Shown: positions 17,065 through 23,205 of the stretch, piece after piece
Position numbering within the stretch: the stretch's first letter is position 1
How the letters are laid out: every line of letters starts with the position of its first letter
Assembly: GCA_036524155.1 (NCBI GenBank)
Contig: DATDCV010000436.1
Coordinates: 1-30,791 of the forward strand
DNA length: 30,791 nt
Source: DATDCV01 sp036524155
Lineage (GTDB): Bacteria; Verrucomicrobiota; Verrucomicrobiia; Limisphaerales; UBA8199
Reading direction: 5' to 3'
Notes under the pieces: generated by a model
The model's input: only the letters and a program-made list of their open reading frames with translations
Database searches by the model: none
What the model was told of the DNA's origin: nothing
Position numbers and translations under genes: made by a program

Positions 17065-18015
17065 TCAACCGGTTGGCAGCCATCTGCCTTTGGAAGGAAC
17101 CGCTTCCTGAGGTCCAGGCCAGCGAGGGATCGTGGCAATCAGTATTTTCAACGCGCCGGCTTCGCCAGCCTTGAATTGGAAGCTGACGCCAACGGGAATC
17201 GTGATGGAATCTCCAGCTTTCACGGAATCGACGCGGGATTGTTTCCCTCTTGCCCGCCACACCTTCCCGGTCCCCTCCACAACGTACCAGAGTTCTTCAA
17301 CGGTGCGATGCCGTACTGGAATTGACACTTTGCCTGCGGGAAGAACGCAATGAGCAAGCCCACCTTCCTGTCCTTCAGCCAGGAGCCTGATTTCCGATTT
17401 ATCCGGCGCCAGGTAGTTTGCCTTTTTGCGGAGCGCCCGCACTTTCGCAGCCGCGAGGGGCGCGGGTGGACACCCTTTCCGACACGCCAATCGGCGTTTT
17501 GACTCCGCTCGCCTAGCAACCGCCTCATACTTGGAAACCTTCAGAGCCGGCACGTCGTACTTACAGGCCGACAATTCCCGCCACGCTCTAGCTACAAGAA
17601 TCGAGTCGTCATGGATCACCTTTTTGCCCACCATCTCAAAAACATAGGATGGTGAGACGATATAGAGAACCGCTGCTCTCCTCTTGGTGTTGTTTGCCAG
17701 TTGAAACAATTCTCCAGGCGCCGAAATAGCAGCGTTTCCAGGCGTGAGTTTCAAGCTGTAAGGCTTCGAATCATTCACGCCTTTCATCCACACAGTCAGG
17801 ATTCCCGAAATGACATACGTGATCTGTGCTACGGCCGGATGCACGTGTATCCAGGAACTTCTTCCAGGATCTATGATACCTGATGCGACGCTCATTTCTC
17901 CTAAAGCGCCCCAAGGGACATCCATCTGCATGGCATCCGTTGCGTTAAGAAATGGACTTACCTTCGTGCCGTCAGGTACTGTGAAATACCCGCGCGCTCT
18001 GTAAACATGCTTCAT
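17065..18015 (-). CDS. Two-domain cupin (bicupin) protein
   Basis: The 316-aa product has an N-terminal cupin (IHVHPAVAQITYVISGILTV, then PGNAAISAPGELFQLAN) and a C-terminal cupin (RHRTVEELWYVVEGTGKVWR, then AGDSITIPVGVSFQFKAGEAG). The HxH of the first and the His/Glu of the second motif are plausible metal ligands. The central part (about 150-200) is basic and cysteine-containing. Cupins include dioxygenases, isomerases and sugar- or auxin-binding proteins; no substrate can be assigned here. GGAGAAAAGAA just before the ATG at 18015 supports the start. It is isolated between two transposase remnants. Confidence 0.8.
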   Translation of the reverse strand: MKHVYRARGYFTVPDGTKVSPFLNATDAMQMDVPWGALGEMSVASGIIDPGRSSWIHVHPAVAQITYVISGILTVWMKGVNDSKPYSLKLTPGNAAISAPGELFQLANNTKRRAAVLYIVSPSYVFEMVGKKVIHDDSILVARAWRELSACKYDVPALKVSKYEAVARRAESKRRLACRKGCPPAPLAAAKVRALRKKANYLAPDKSEIRLLAEGQEGGLAHCVLPAGKVSIPVRHRTVEELWYVVEGTGKVWRARGKQSRVDSVKAGDSITIPVGVSFQFKAGEAGALKILIATIPRWPGPQEAVPSKGRWLPTG

Positions 18016-18106
18016 TTCTTTTCTCCATTGTTACTTTGTTCACCATACGGCTGCGTTCCGCCACACCTCTGATTCTGGTCTGTTTCGGAATAGGGCGAGA
18101 ATCTCC

Positions 18107-18322
18107 CTGGCCCACCCCCCGGAGCCGCTTTAAAATCCGTTTGACCGTGTATCGTTGGCTGCGCCGCATAGTGGTATGTTCCTGGAGACTCTGTTCGATA
18201 CGAGCCGCGTACGGCCCCTGCTTGGGCTGGGGCCTTGCCGCGCCAGCCGATAGCGTCCGCCAGTGCATCCTCATCTCGCGGAGAATCTGCCCGCGACTTA
18301 CGCCCTCAACGAAGACTCGGCG
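18107..18322 (-). pseudogene. IS21-family IstA N-terminal fragment
   Basis: The minus-strand frame reads RRVFVEGVSRGQILREMRMH, then WRTL, QGPYAARIEQSLQEH and RRSQRYTVKRILKRLRGVG. This order (helix-turn-helix with EGVS..QI.RE...H..TL, then GPY..RIEQ.L.E, then RKQR.T.KRI..RL) is that of IS21-type IstA proteins. The proline-rich linker is shortened and the catalytic core and IstB are absent. The surrounding 18016-18459 holds no other recognisable gene. Confidence 0.55.
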
Positions 18323-18459
18323 GGGATTCTCGGTGCATTGTTTCACGTTCCTTTACACATCCCCTGCTCAAGCGGGGTGCCGGACTCTTCGGTGACCACC
18401 CGACGCGCTTTTCAATCGCTACGCACATCCGGACGTGCGGACTCCCCTCAGTACACTGC

Positions 18460-19431
18460 TCACAGACAGCACGTGCACCGTCCCGCATCTCGGATTGCCA
18501 TCGGTTGAAGGGACGAAAGGAACGCCAGCGCTTCCCGCAACAGCAAGTCGCTGCGGATAAAGGAACAGAGATGGTTGAGCCCTGGCTTCTCAGTGTACGT
18601 GGCGTTTGGCATCTGTTTGGCTGATTCCCTTATTGAATCGATCGCGTCATCGAGCTCACCTGCGTACAACAAACAGGGACAGCTCATTTTCGGTAGCACG
18701 GCTGTCAGATCCGGCCACGGTCTTTCCACGAGATGCAGGAGTGAGCCAGGATGTGTCAGGGACTTGTCTCTGAGCCGTGCCGCAAAGGGCGCTGGCAGAC
18801 TCAGCACTCCGGCCTGCTCCTCCCACATGCGAACAATGGGTTCATTGGTTGGATCACTAACTGTCTGTCCGAGCATTTCATGCACTTCTACCCGGCTTCT
18901 CCGGTCTGCCTCATTCTTGTCAACCCAGACGTTGGGAGGCTCGCCAACCAAAACCATTGACCGCACGAACTCGGAATAGTCCTTTGCCACAGAATATCCG
19001 ATTGTGGCTCCCATGGAGAAACCCATGAAATGAAACTTCTTCCATTTGAAACCGAATGCTCGCTGCACATTCTTAAACACTTCAACAACGTCCCTAGCCA
19101 TGGCGGCGAATGTATAGTCCGCATTATTCTGGGTGCTCCTAGTCCTGCCGTGCCCACGTGCGTCGGGCAAGATTAGAAAGTAGCTCGACGAGAGAACATC
19201 AACATAGCTTTTGTAGCCAAGATGGCTGCCTATGTCGTACCAGCTCTCCAGGCAGTCAGTCATGCCGTGCTGCAATATCAACGGCTCCAGTGTCGCTCTT
19301 CCTTCGACAGAATACGAAATCCGCGTGCCGTCGGAGACGACACATTCTCGCCGCTCTGGTTTGCGCTGCGCAGAGGGGTTCTCCTTCATGGCCAGTAGAA
19401 GTGCGGCGAGCAGGGGCGTCTTTTCGTCCAT
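18460..19431 (-). CDS. Alpha/beta hydrolase
   Basis: The 323-aa product (start MDEKTPLLAALL) has the fold's main landmarks: the oxyanion region LILQHGMTD, the strand ILPDARGHGRT, the nucleophile elbow GFSMGA, the acid region YAGELDDAI and the histidine region GLNHLCSF, giving a Ser-Asp-His triad. Such enzymes are esterases, lipases or peptidases in the cytoplasm; the substrate is unknown. The ORF can be extended upstream to 19518, but that stretch is not family-like. The last 15 or so residues (AIRDAGRCTCCL) look unrelated to the family and may be read-through into neighbouring degraded DNA. Confidence 0.85.
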   Translation of the reverse strand: MDEKTPLLAALLLAMKENPSAQRKPERRECVVSDGTRISYSVEGRATLEPLILQHGMTDCLESWYDIGSHLGYKSYVDVLSSSYFLILPDARGHGRTRSTQNNADYTFAAMARDVVEVFKNVQRAFGFKWKKFHFMGFSMGATIGYSVAKDYSEFVRSMVLVGEPPNVWVDKNEADRRSRVEVHEMLGQTVSDPTNEPIVRMWEEQAGVLSLPAPFAARLRDKSLTHPGSLLHLVERPWPDLTAVLPKMSCPCLLYAGELDDAIDSIRESAKQMPNATYTEKPGLNHLCSFIRSDLLLREALAFLSSLQPMAIRDAGRCTCCL

Positions 19432-19536
19432 ATGAGTCTTAATCAGAGATGAATCGCTTCTGGTCCAATAGTGTCGCCCGGCTACGCAGCACGCCGACAA
19501 TGGACGAGGCGCAGGCAAGACACTTCCGCGGGCTGC

Positions 19537-19851
19537 TCATTTGCCCGTCTTCTGCATGCACATGCAGAGGACGATCCACTGAAAGGCACCCAGCCAGGCG
19601 ATCACCAGGGCAGAAAGGAAATAGTCCAGAGGGGCCCAAACCTCGAACAGCCTGGGCCGATAGATCGCTTCGAGGGCGAACGCGGTCCAGTGTCCGAAGC
19701 AATAACCGCAGAAAAGGAGCTCGCCCAGAAAGTGGCTCCGACCCTTGACCCACTCACGCAGCGGGCGAAAGATTTTCATCTCGCTGACCGTGAACGATAT
19801 GGAAGCGTTGGCTAGAGAGAGCAAAGCTACAAGTGGTAGTGGGGACTCCAT
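19537..19851 (-). CDS. DUF1360 family membrane protein
   Basis: The 104-aa product has an N-terminal hydrophobic segment (LPLVALLSLANASISFTVS), the motif KIFRPLREWV followed by LGELLFCGYCFGHWTAF, and a C-terminal transmembrane segment (YFLSALVIAWLGAFQWIVL). The CxYCxGHWxAF motif is characteristic of DUF1360, small inner-membrane proteins of unknown function. The start at 19851 puts the first membrane segment at the N-terminus; the frame is open upstream to 20013, but a terminator-like hairpin falls in that part. No Shine-Dalgarno is visible. Confidence 0.75.
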   Translation of the reverse strand: MESPLPLVALLSLANASISFTVSEMKIFRPLREWVKGRSHFLGELLFCGYCFGHWTAFALEAIYRPRLFEVWAPLDYFLSALVIAWLGAFQWIVLCMCMQKTGK

Positions 19852-19890
19852 TAATTTGGTGACGATCGACAGGTTGGCTGAGAATCCACT

Positions 19891-19920
19891 GAAAACACCC
19901 CCAGGCACTGATGCTGGGGG
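19891..19920 (-). terminator. Probable Rho-independent terminator on the minus strand
   Basis: Read on the minus strand, CCCCCAG and CTGGGGG form a 7-bp GC-rich stem (19898-19920), with possible extension by a bulged CA/TG pair, followed at once by TGTTTTC. It would end transcription coming from the 106-aa gene region before the DUF1360 gene, implying that DUF1360 has its own promoter. Confidence 0.55.
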
Positions 19921-20114
19921 CGGCCTGATGTTTTCTGCGGAACCGATTACGGTTCCTGAAGACCATATGTAACGCCGACACTCGCCGACGTCCGCTTCAA
20001 AGCGTTCTTGCAACGGCCCAAAGACCGTCTTCTCGGCAAGTCCTTGCGACCGCTCGCGACTACCCTACCAGAATGTTGAGAGAGGGTGTTCCGAGAAAGC
20101 TCGTAACACACTGG

Positions 20115-20160
20115 TCAGCAGCCACTACTGCAGCGCGCCACGGGCCGCAGCATGAATTTC
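20115..20160 (+). repeat. 46-bp direct repeat, copy 1
   Basis: This copy matches 22911-22956 at 41 of 46 positions, in the same orientation. On the minus strand both copies encode a C-terminus ending GALQ followed by a stop (EIHAAARGALQ here). Confidence 0.7.
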
Positions 20161-20199
20161 TTCGTCCAGATCGGTGCTCGCATAGTTCGCGTATTCCAT
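20125..20199 (-). CDS. Possible 24-aa ORF or C-terminal relic of a larger gene
   Basis: The frame reads MEYANYASTDLDEEIHAAAR then GALQ and a stop. Directly upstream, in another frame, minus-strand codons read IIDTGTRLDKLEKAS followed by a stop, so the two could be parts of one frameshifted gene. The tail resembles that of the ORF at 22921-23205. I do not recognise it. It is more likely a relic than a functional peptide. Confidence 0.25.
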   Translation of the reverse strand: MEYANYASTDLDEEIHAAARGALQ

Positions 20200-20288
20200 C
20201 TTAAGAGGCCTTCTCCAGCTTGTCGAGTCGGGTACCCGTGTCGATTATACTGCTTTTCGTGAACAGATGAAGATGTGCCTTAGCCTCC

Positions 20289-20609
20289 TTAGCTTTCTCC
20301 CTCACCCACTGGTTCGGGGCCAGTGTGAATGAAGACAAAGCCTGGCGGCTGGTTGTTGATCGTCAGTTTTACGGGTTTTTCATTGCGAAGCATGTCAATC
20401 AAACCGGCAAGGGCGTTCCTCTTGAAAGCAATGGTAGCGCTGTTAAGGTCCCCTGATAGAATTGGGTCAGGGACAGGTGTAGCCTCATCGACGAAGCTCA
20501 CTTCAGCGACCTTACCCCCGTTCCCCCAAAGCTGAAGGCGGCCTGGACCGCCGGCTCGCGCATCAAACAGATAATTATATGTGGTAATTACGTGGACTTT
20601 GTAGGCCAT
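20289..20609 (-). CDS. Conserved-looking 106-aa protein of unknown function
   Basis: The product reads MAYKVHVITTYNYLFDARAG, with later segments GRLQLWGNGGKVAEVSFVDE, AFKRNALAGLIDMLRNEKPV and FVFIHTGPEPVGEGES. It is soluble, rich in beta-type alternation and lacks a signal peptide or Cys residues. A strong Shine-Dalgarno (GAGGAG) sits about 7 nt before the ATG, unusual for this window. It lies 36 bp downstream of the broken AAA+ gene, so it may be left over from the same operon. I recognise no domain of known function. Confidence 0.7.
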   Translation of the reverse strand: MAYKVHVITTYNYLFDARAGGPGRLQLWGNGGKVAEVSFVDEATPVPDPILSGDLNSATIAFKRNALAGLIDMLRNEKPVKLTINNQPPGFVFIHTGPEPVGEGES

Positions 20610-20645
20610 ATTGATCTCCTCATGTTGGTATGTTTAAGAACACGG

Positions 20646-21015
20646 TCACGAAATACTGGTGGAAATACACGTTTCCATCGAGTCGTCATCGGTCGATTGT
20701 GGGCATCTGGCATCGAGCAAAGAGGAATACTGCATGAATTCCGAAGCTGACGGCAGCTTGCCGAGCTTCTGCCACTCCCGGGCTACGGCCTGAACCAGAT
20801 GCCGCATCTGCACTTTCCCTCCGTCAGCCGCGGCGAGGAACGCCGCCGAGAGCGCGGCATTTTTGATGTTACCCCCGGTCATCGCGAATTGGCGCGCGAG
20901 GAATGTGAAGTCAATGTCCTCGCCCAAGCCCCAGCTCGTGAGCCAACACCTCGGCAGCCATCGTCTTGCCGGTGCCGGATGCACCGGCAAAGAGAACTTT
21001 CAACCCCTTGCCGAG
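20646..21015 (-). pseudogene. AAA+ ATPase remnant: Walker A joined to lid domain
   Basis: Minus-strand codons from 21015 read LGKGLKVLFAGASGTGKTMA and AEVLAHELG, a P-loop of the AAA+ type. The sequence then changes frame at about 20921-20936 and continues LGEDIDFTFLARQFAMTGGN and IKNAALSAAFLAAADGG, which is the sensor-2/lid part of the same kind of ATPase, ending SASEF and a short tail. The whole stretch with Walker B, sensor 1 and the arginine finger (roughly 110-140 residues in relatives) is missing, and the N-terminus is cut by a stop at 21016-21018. AAA+ ATPases of this type are standard parts of eCIS loci; this one cannot be active. Confidence 0.75.
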
Positions 21016-21241
21016 CTATCTCATAAATACCCAAGAACAGCGAAAAGCGGCCGAAACGCAAATCTATGAGATGGCTTTAGAATTAGGAAGCTCGTCTAAG
21101 ATCGCCAGGCTGATTAGGCAACTGACGGTCCAGTGCGCGGAGTTGAACAAAAGTATTCGAGTAAACCCGACGGGACCGTTACCACAGCCCCTTCCTTGGC
21201 TGCCCTGACCCGCCCTTTGCGCTTGTGCAGCCAATCCCGGA
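21016..21241 (+). other. Unassigned stretch with a protein-like plus-strand frame
   Basis: Between the AAA+ remnant and the SLOG gene, the plus strand is open for about 60 codons and reads as a helical segment (QEQRKAAETQIYEMALELGS, then IARLIRQLTVQCAELNKSI), stopping at 21208. There is no start codon of its own outside the AAA+ remnant. It may be the 3' end of an unrelated gene fragment; I do not recognise it. Confidence 0.25.
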
Positions 21242-22021
21242 TCAATCATTGCTGTTGAGGGATTCAAGCTTGGCCAGAAACTCCGCCCGAGTGAAGGCGA
21301 GCGTCGGAATGTTCGGGAAATTGCCAGCGCCCCCAGCCGCCGCCGCCCTTCTTGTGGCACTCTCAACTGCGGCCTTAGCCGTATTGCAGGATTGGCCGCT
21401 AATCAGGGCTTCATCGAGTTTCTGTAGAATGTTCACAACGCCTGACTCGGGGTCGAACTCGGGACAGATGTTCACCGCTTCCTTCAGAATCTCTCGGAGC
21501 TCCTTCTCGTTGGACTTCCGGACATCTTGCAGTTTAGACAATGAGTTGAGGAATACCAACGGCGTCTCCGCGTAAGCAGCGAAGGCAACTTCGGAAAGCG
21601 TTCCCGCCGCTCCGCCCAAGGCAATGATCGCGCCCGGCAAATACCCATTGAGCACGTTACGCTGATGCTTAAGCAAACCGGTATATCCGTAAAGGCATTT
21701 CCACAACGGGTTGTTGCCCTCCCTCTCCCGCTTGATAATGAGGGGGACCTCATTGTGGCCCGCCAGGATCCCGATTCCTCGACCAGGTTTCCCGACAGCC
21801 CCAGCTTCAATTGCTCCCTTCAAGGCAGCCTCCTTTACGTGCTTCGGGCTTGATATGTACTCGCCGCCAGTGAGGACGATTAAGCCACAGGGTGCAGTCT
21901 TGCTACCTTCGCTACCAAGCTCCAACGCTACGTCGAGGAGTTCCTTGGGCACCGGATGGTTCTTCCTTCCTGTGGGACCGACAACACCAACAATAGGTAT
22001 TTTGTTTCGTAGTTTTTCCAT
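21242..22021 (-). CDS. SLOG/LOG-type Rossmann protein (TIGR00725-like)
   Basis: The 259-aa product starts MEKLRNKIPIVGVVGPTGRK, giving a first beta strand and nucleotide-binding loop, then LIVLTGGEYISSPKHVKEAA and GIGILAGHNEVPLII. The signature PGAIIALGGAAGTLSEVAFA corresponds to the GGxGTxxE motif of the LOG/SLOG superfamily. Members bind nucleotide-like ligands or hydrolyse nucleotides (LOG phosphoribohydrolases, SLOG sensors in defence systems). The last 50 residues are an Ala-rich helical extension. An alternative ATG lies at 22069; 22021 is preferred because it starts directly before the first strand and has AAGAG upstream. Confidence 0.7.
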   Translation of the reverse strand: MEKLRNKIPIVGVVGPTGRKNHPVPKELLDVALELGSEGSKTAPCGLIVLTGGEYISSPKHVKEAALKGAIEAGAVGKPGRGIGILAGHNEVPLIIKREREGNNPLWKCLYGYTGLLKHQRNVLNGYLPGAIIALGGAAGTLSEVAFAAYAETPLVFLNSLSKLQDVRKSNEKELREILKEAVNICPEFDPESGVVNILQKLDEALISGQSCNTAKAAVESATRRAAAAGGAGNFPNIPTLAFTRAEFLAKLESLNSND

Positions 22022-22085
22022 ATCGAGCTCTTTTTGTTTCAAGTTTCTCGCCACGTCAGAACTGTTCACGCATTACGCACTGCTA

Positions 22086-22517
22086 TTATCGGCCCTTTTC
22101 TTTCAGCAGTGGCGCGAGGGCCTTTGGGGATTCGTTCGAGGCACGAGGAAGCTGCCCTGTGTTTAGGTATTCCCGAATCGCGCTCCAGTGTGATTTGTGG
22201 ACTGATAGCACGGCGCACAATCGAATAAATTTTGCCCCGATTTCCTTGCGGCCGTTTGCCAATGCGGCTACTGCGAGATCGCCTGGGTCAGCAATTGATC
22301 CGGCGCTGGCGAACTATTGAAGTGCTTCATCAAAACGCTTGGCAGAAGTCAAGGCTGCACCAACAATGCGCCTCGATTCGACTTCGAGAGAGACATTGGC
22401 GTTGGCTTTGAACGCCTCAAGAATGGCGTCATTCTTTCCCAGTTCATTGAGCTGTGCCACCCGGGAATGTCTGAAAACTGCCGTGCTCACCGTCCAGTTC
22501 CGCCCGAACGCCCACAT
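22086..22517 (-). pseudogene. Hypothetical gene interrupted by an in-frame amber codon
   Basis: The minus-strand frame reads RVAQLNELGKNDAILEAFKA and VESRRIVGAALTSAKRFDEA followed by LQ. It stops at 22314-22316 (TAG) and continues in the same frame for 75 more codons: FASAGSIADPGDLAVAALAN, GAKFIRLCAVLSVHKSHWSA, IREYLNTGQL and a final KEKGR with stop at 22086-22088. The protein-like character on both sides of the stop argues for a single disabled gene. The helical repeats resemble TPR/HEAT-type proteins, but I cannot name it. The 5' end is lost against the helicase fragment. Confidence 0.45.
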
Positions 22518-22577
22518 TATGGGATGGTCTGCCGGCCTCGGCGGACGCGCGCGACAACTTGCTCGCCTACTTGGCCA

Positions 22578-22880
22578 GTCGACGAAGAACGCATCATCGT
22601 CAAGTCCGTTACTGGTATCCGTAATACCGTTGTTTGGAAGAAGCTCTTCAAGTTCCAGCGCGACGGCGTGGTTGGGGAGATTGACAAGCGCGAACGCTTC
22701 GGCGGCTGCATCATCGCAGACAGCGTCGGGCTGGGGAAGACCTTCGAGGCGTTGGCGATCATCAAGTATTACAAGTTGCGCAACGACAGTGTGCTGGTGC
22801 TCGCACCGAGGCGACTCCGCGACAACCGGACACTGCACAAGGCGAATGACAAGCGCAACGTGCTCGCCGACAGACACTTC
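22578..22880 (+). pseudogene. SNF2/superfamily-2 helicase N-terminal fragment
   Basis: Plus-strand codons read VDEERIIVKSVTGIRNTVVW, then KLFKFQRDGVVGEIDKRERF, GGCIIADSVGLGKTFEALAI and VLVLAPRRLRDNRTLHKAN. This is the Q-like region, Walker A (DSVGLGKT) and motif Ia (LVLAP) of a SNF2-type helicase as found in phospholipase-D/helicase proteins. It breaks off after RNVLADRHF with no DExH box, so only about 100 residues of a protein normally near 1000 remain. Confidence 0.7.
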
Positions 22881-22910
22881 ACAATGTTTTATGCGATGGA
22901 TTGGCTGGCG

Positions 22911-22956
22911 TCAGCAGCCGTTACTGCAGCGCGCCACAGGTCGCAGCATGAACTTC
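22911..22956 (+). repeat. 46-bp direct repeat, copy 2
   Basis: This copy matches 20115-20160 at 41 of 46 positions in direct orientation. On the minus strand it encodes EVHAATCGALQ and a stop, parallel to EIHAAARGALQ in copy 1. The two copies bracket about 2.8 kb containing the 106-aa gene, the AAA+ remnant, the SLOG gene and two broken genes. Confidence 0.7.
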
Positions 22957-23205
22957 CGGATCCACGCGCTTGTTGTCATAATTAACCCTTTTCAAAAAGG
23001 TCAGCGGCCCGTCCTCTAACTCCCGCCGGCGACGTCGGTTCACCTGACCTTGGATGCTACGCCTAGGGCCCTGGACACGTAACCCGGGTTCGCGATCTTT
23101 CATGGACGGACCAGGAGTTAGGTCCCATGCTTTTTTGGCCCAGCATCGCTGCTGAGTCTCGAGACTTGCGAGATGCCGAAAAAGAGTCTCCATGTCGTTG
23201 GCCAT
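22921..23205 (-). CDS. Possible small ORF overlapping the 3' end of the DUF4157 gene
   Basis: The 94-codon frame starts MANDMETLFRHLASLETQQR and ends RVDPEVHAATCGALQ. Its first 88 bp overlap the end of the DUF4157 gene in another frame. It has a very basic middle (NRRRRRELEDG) and a tail shared with the ORF at 20125. Its position directly behind a predicted toxin would suit an immunity or chaperone gene, but no family is recognised and the central part looks low-quality. The last 30 codons may belong to an older gene. Confidence 0.3.
   Translation of the reverse strand: MANDMETLFRHLASLETQQRCWAKKAWDLTPGPSMKDREPGLRVQGPRRSIQGQVNRRRRRELEDGPLTFLKRVNYDNKRVDPEVHAATCGALQ

Noticed and set aside
18323..18459. 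GC-rich structured stretch suspected to be a group II intron end
   Set aside because: A short stem is visible (CGCACGT with ATGTGCG around CCGG), but no domain V consensus and no intron-encoded reverse transcriptase were found.
20203..20320. Minus-strand frame ending RLDKLEKAS between the 106-aa gene and the small ORF at 20199
   Set aside because: It overlaps the end of the 106-aa gene, has only a GTG start without a ribosome binding site, and may be a relic; too weak to list as a gene.
22317..22985. The full 222-codon plus-strand frame as an intact helicase-like gene
   Set aside because: Only 22578-22880 resembles a helicase. The first 87 codons are the antisense of a minus-strand pseudogene and the end is unrelated.
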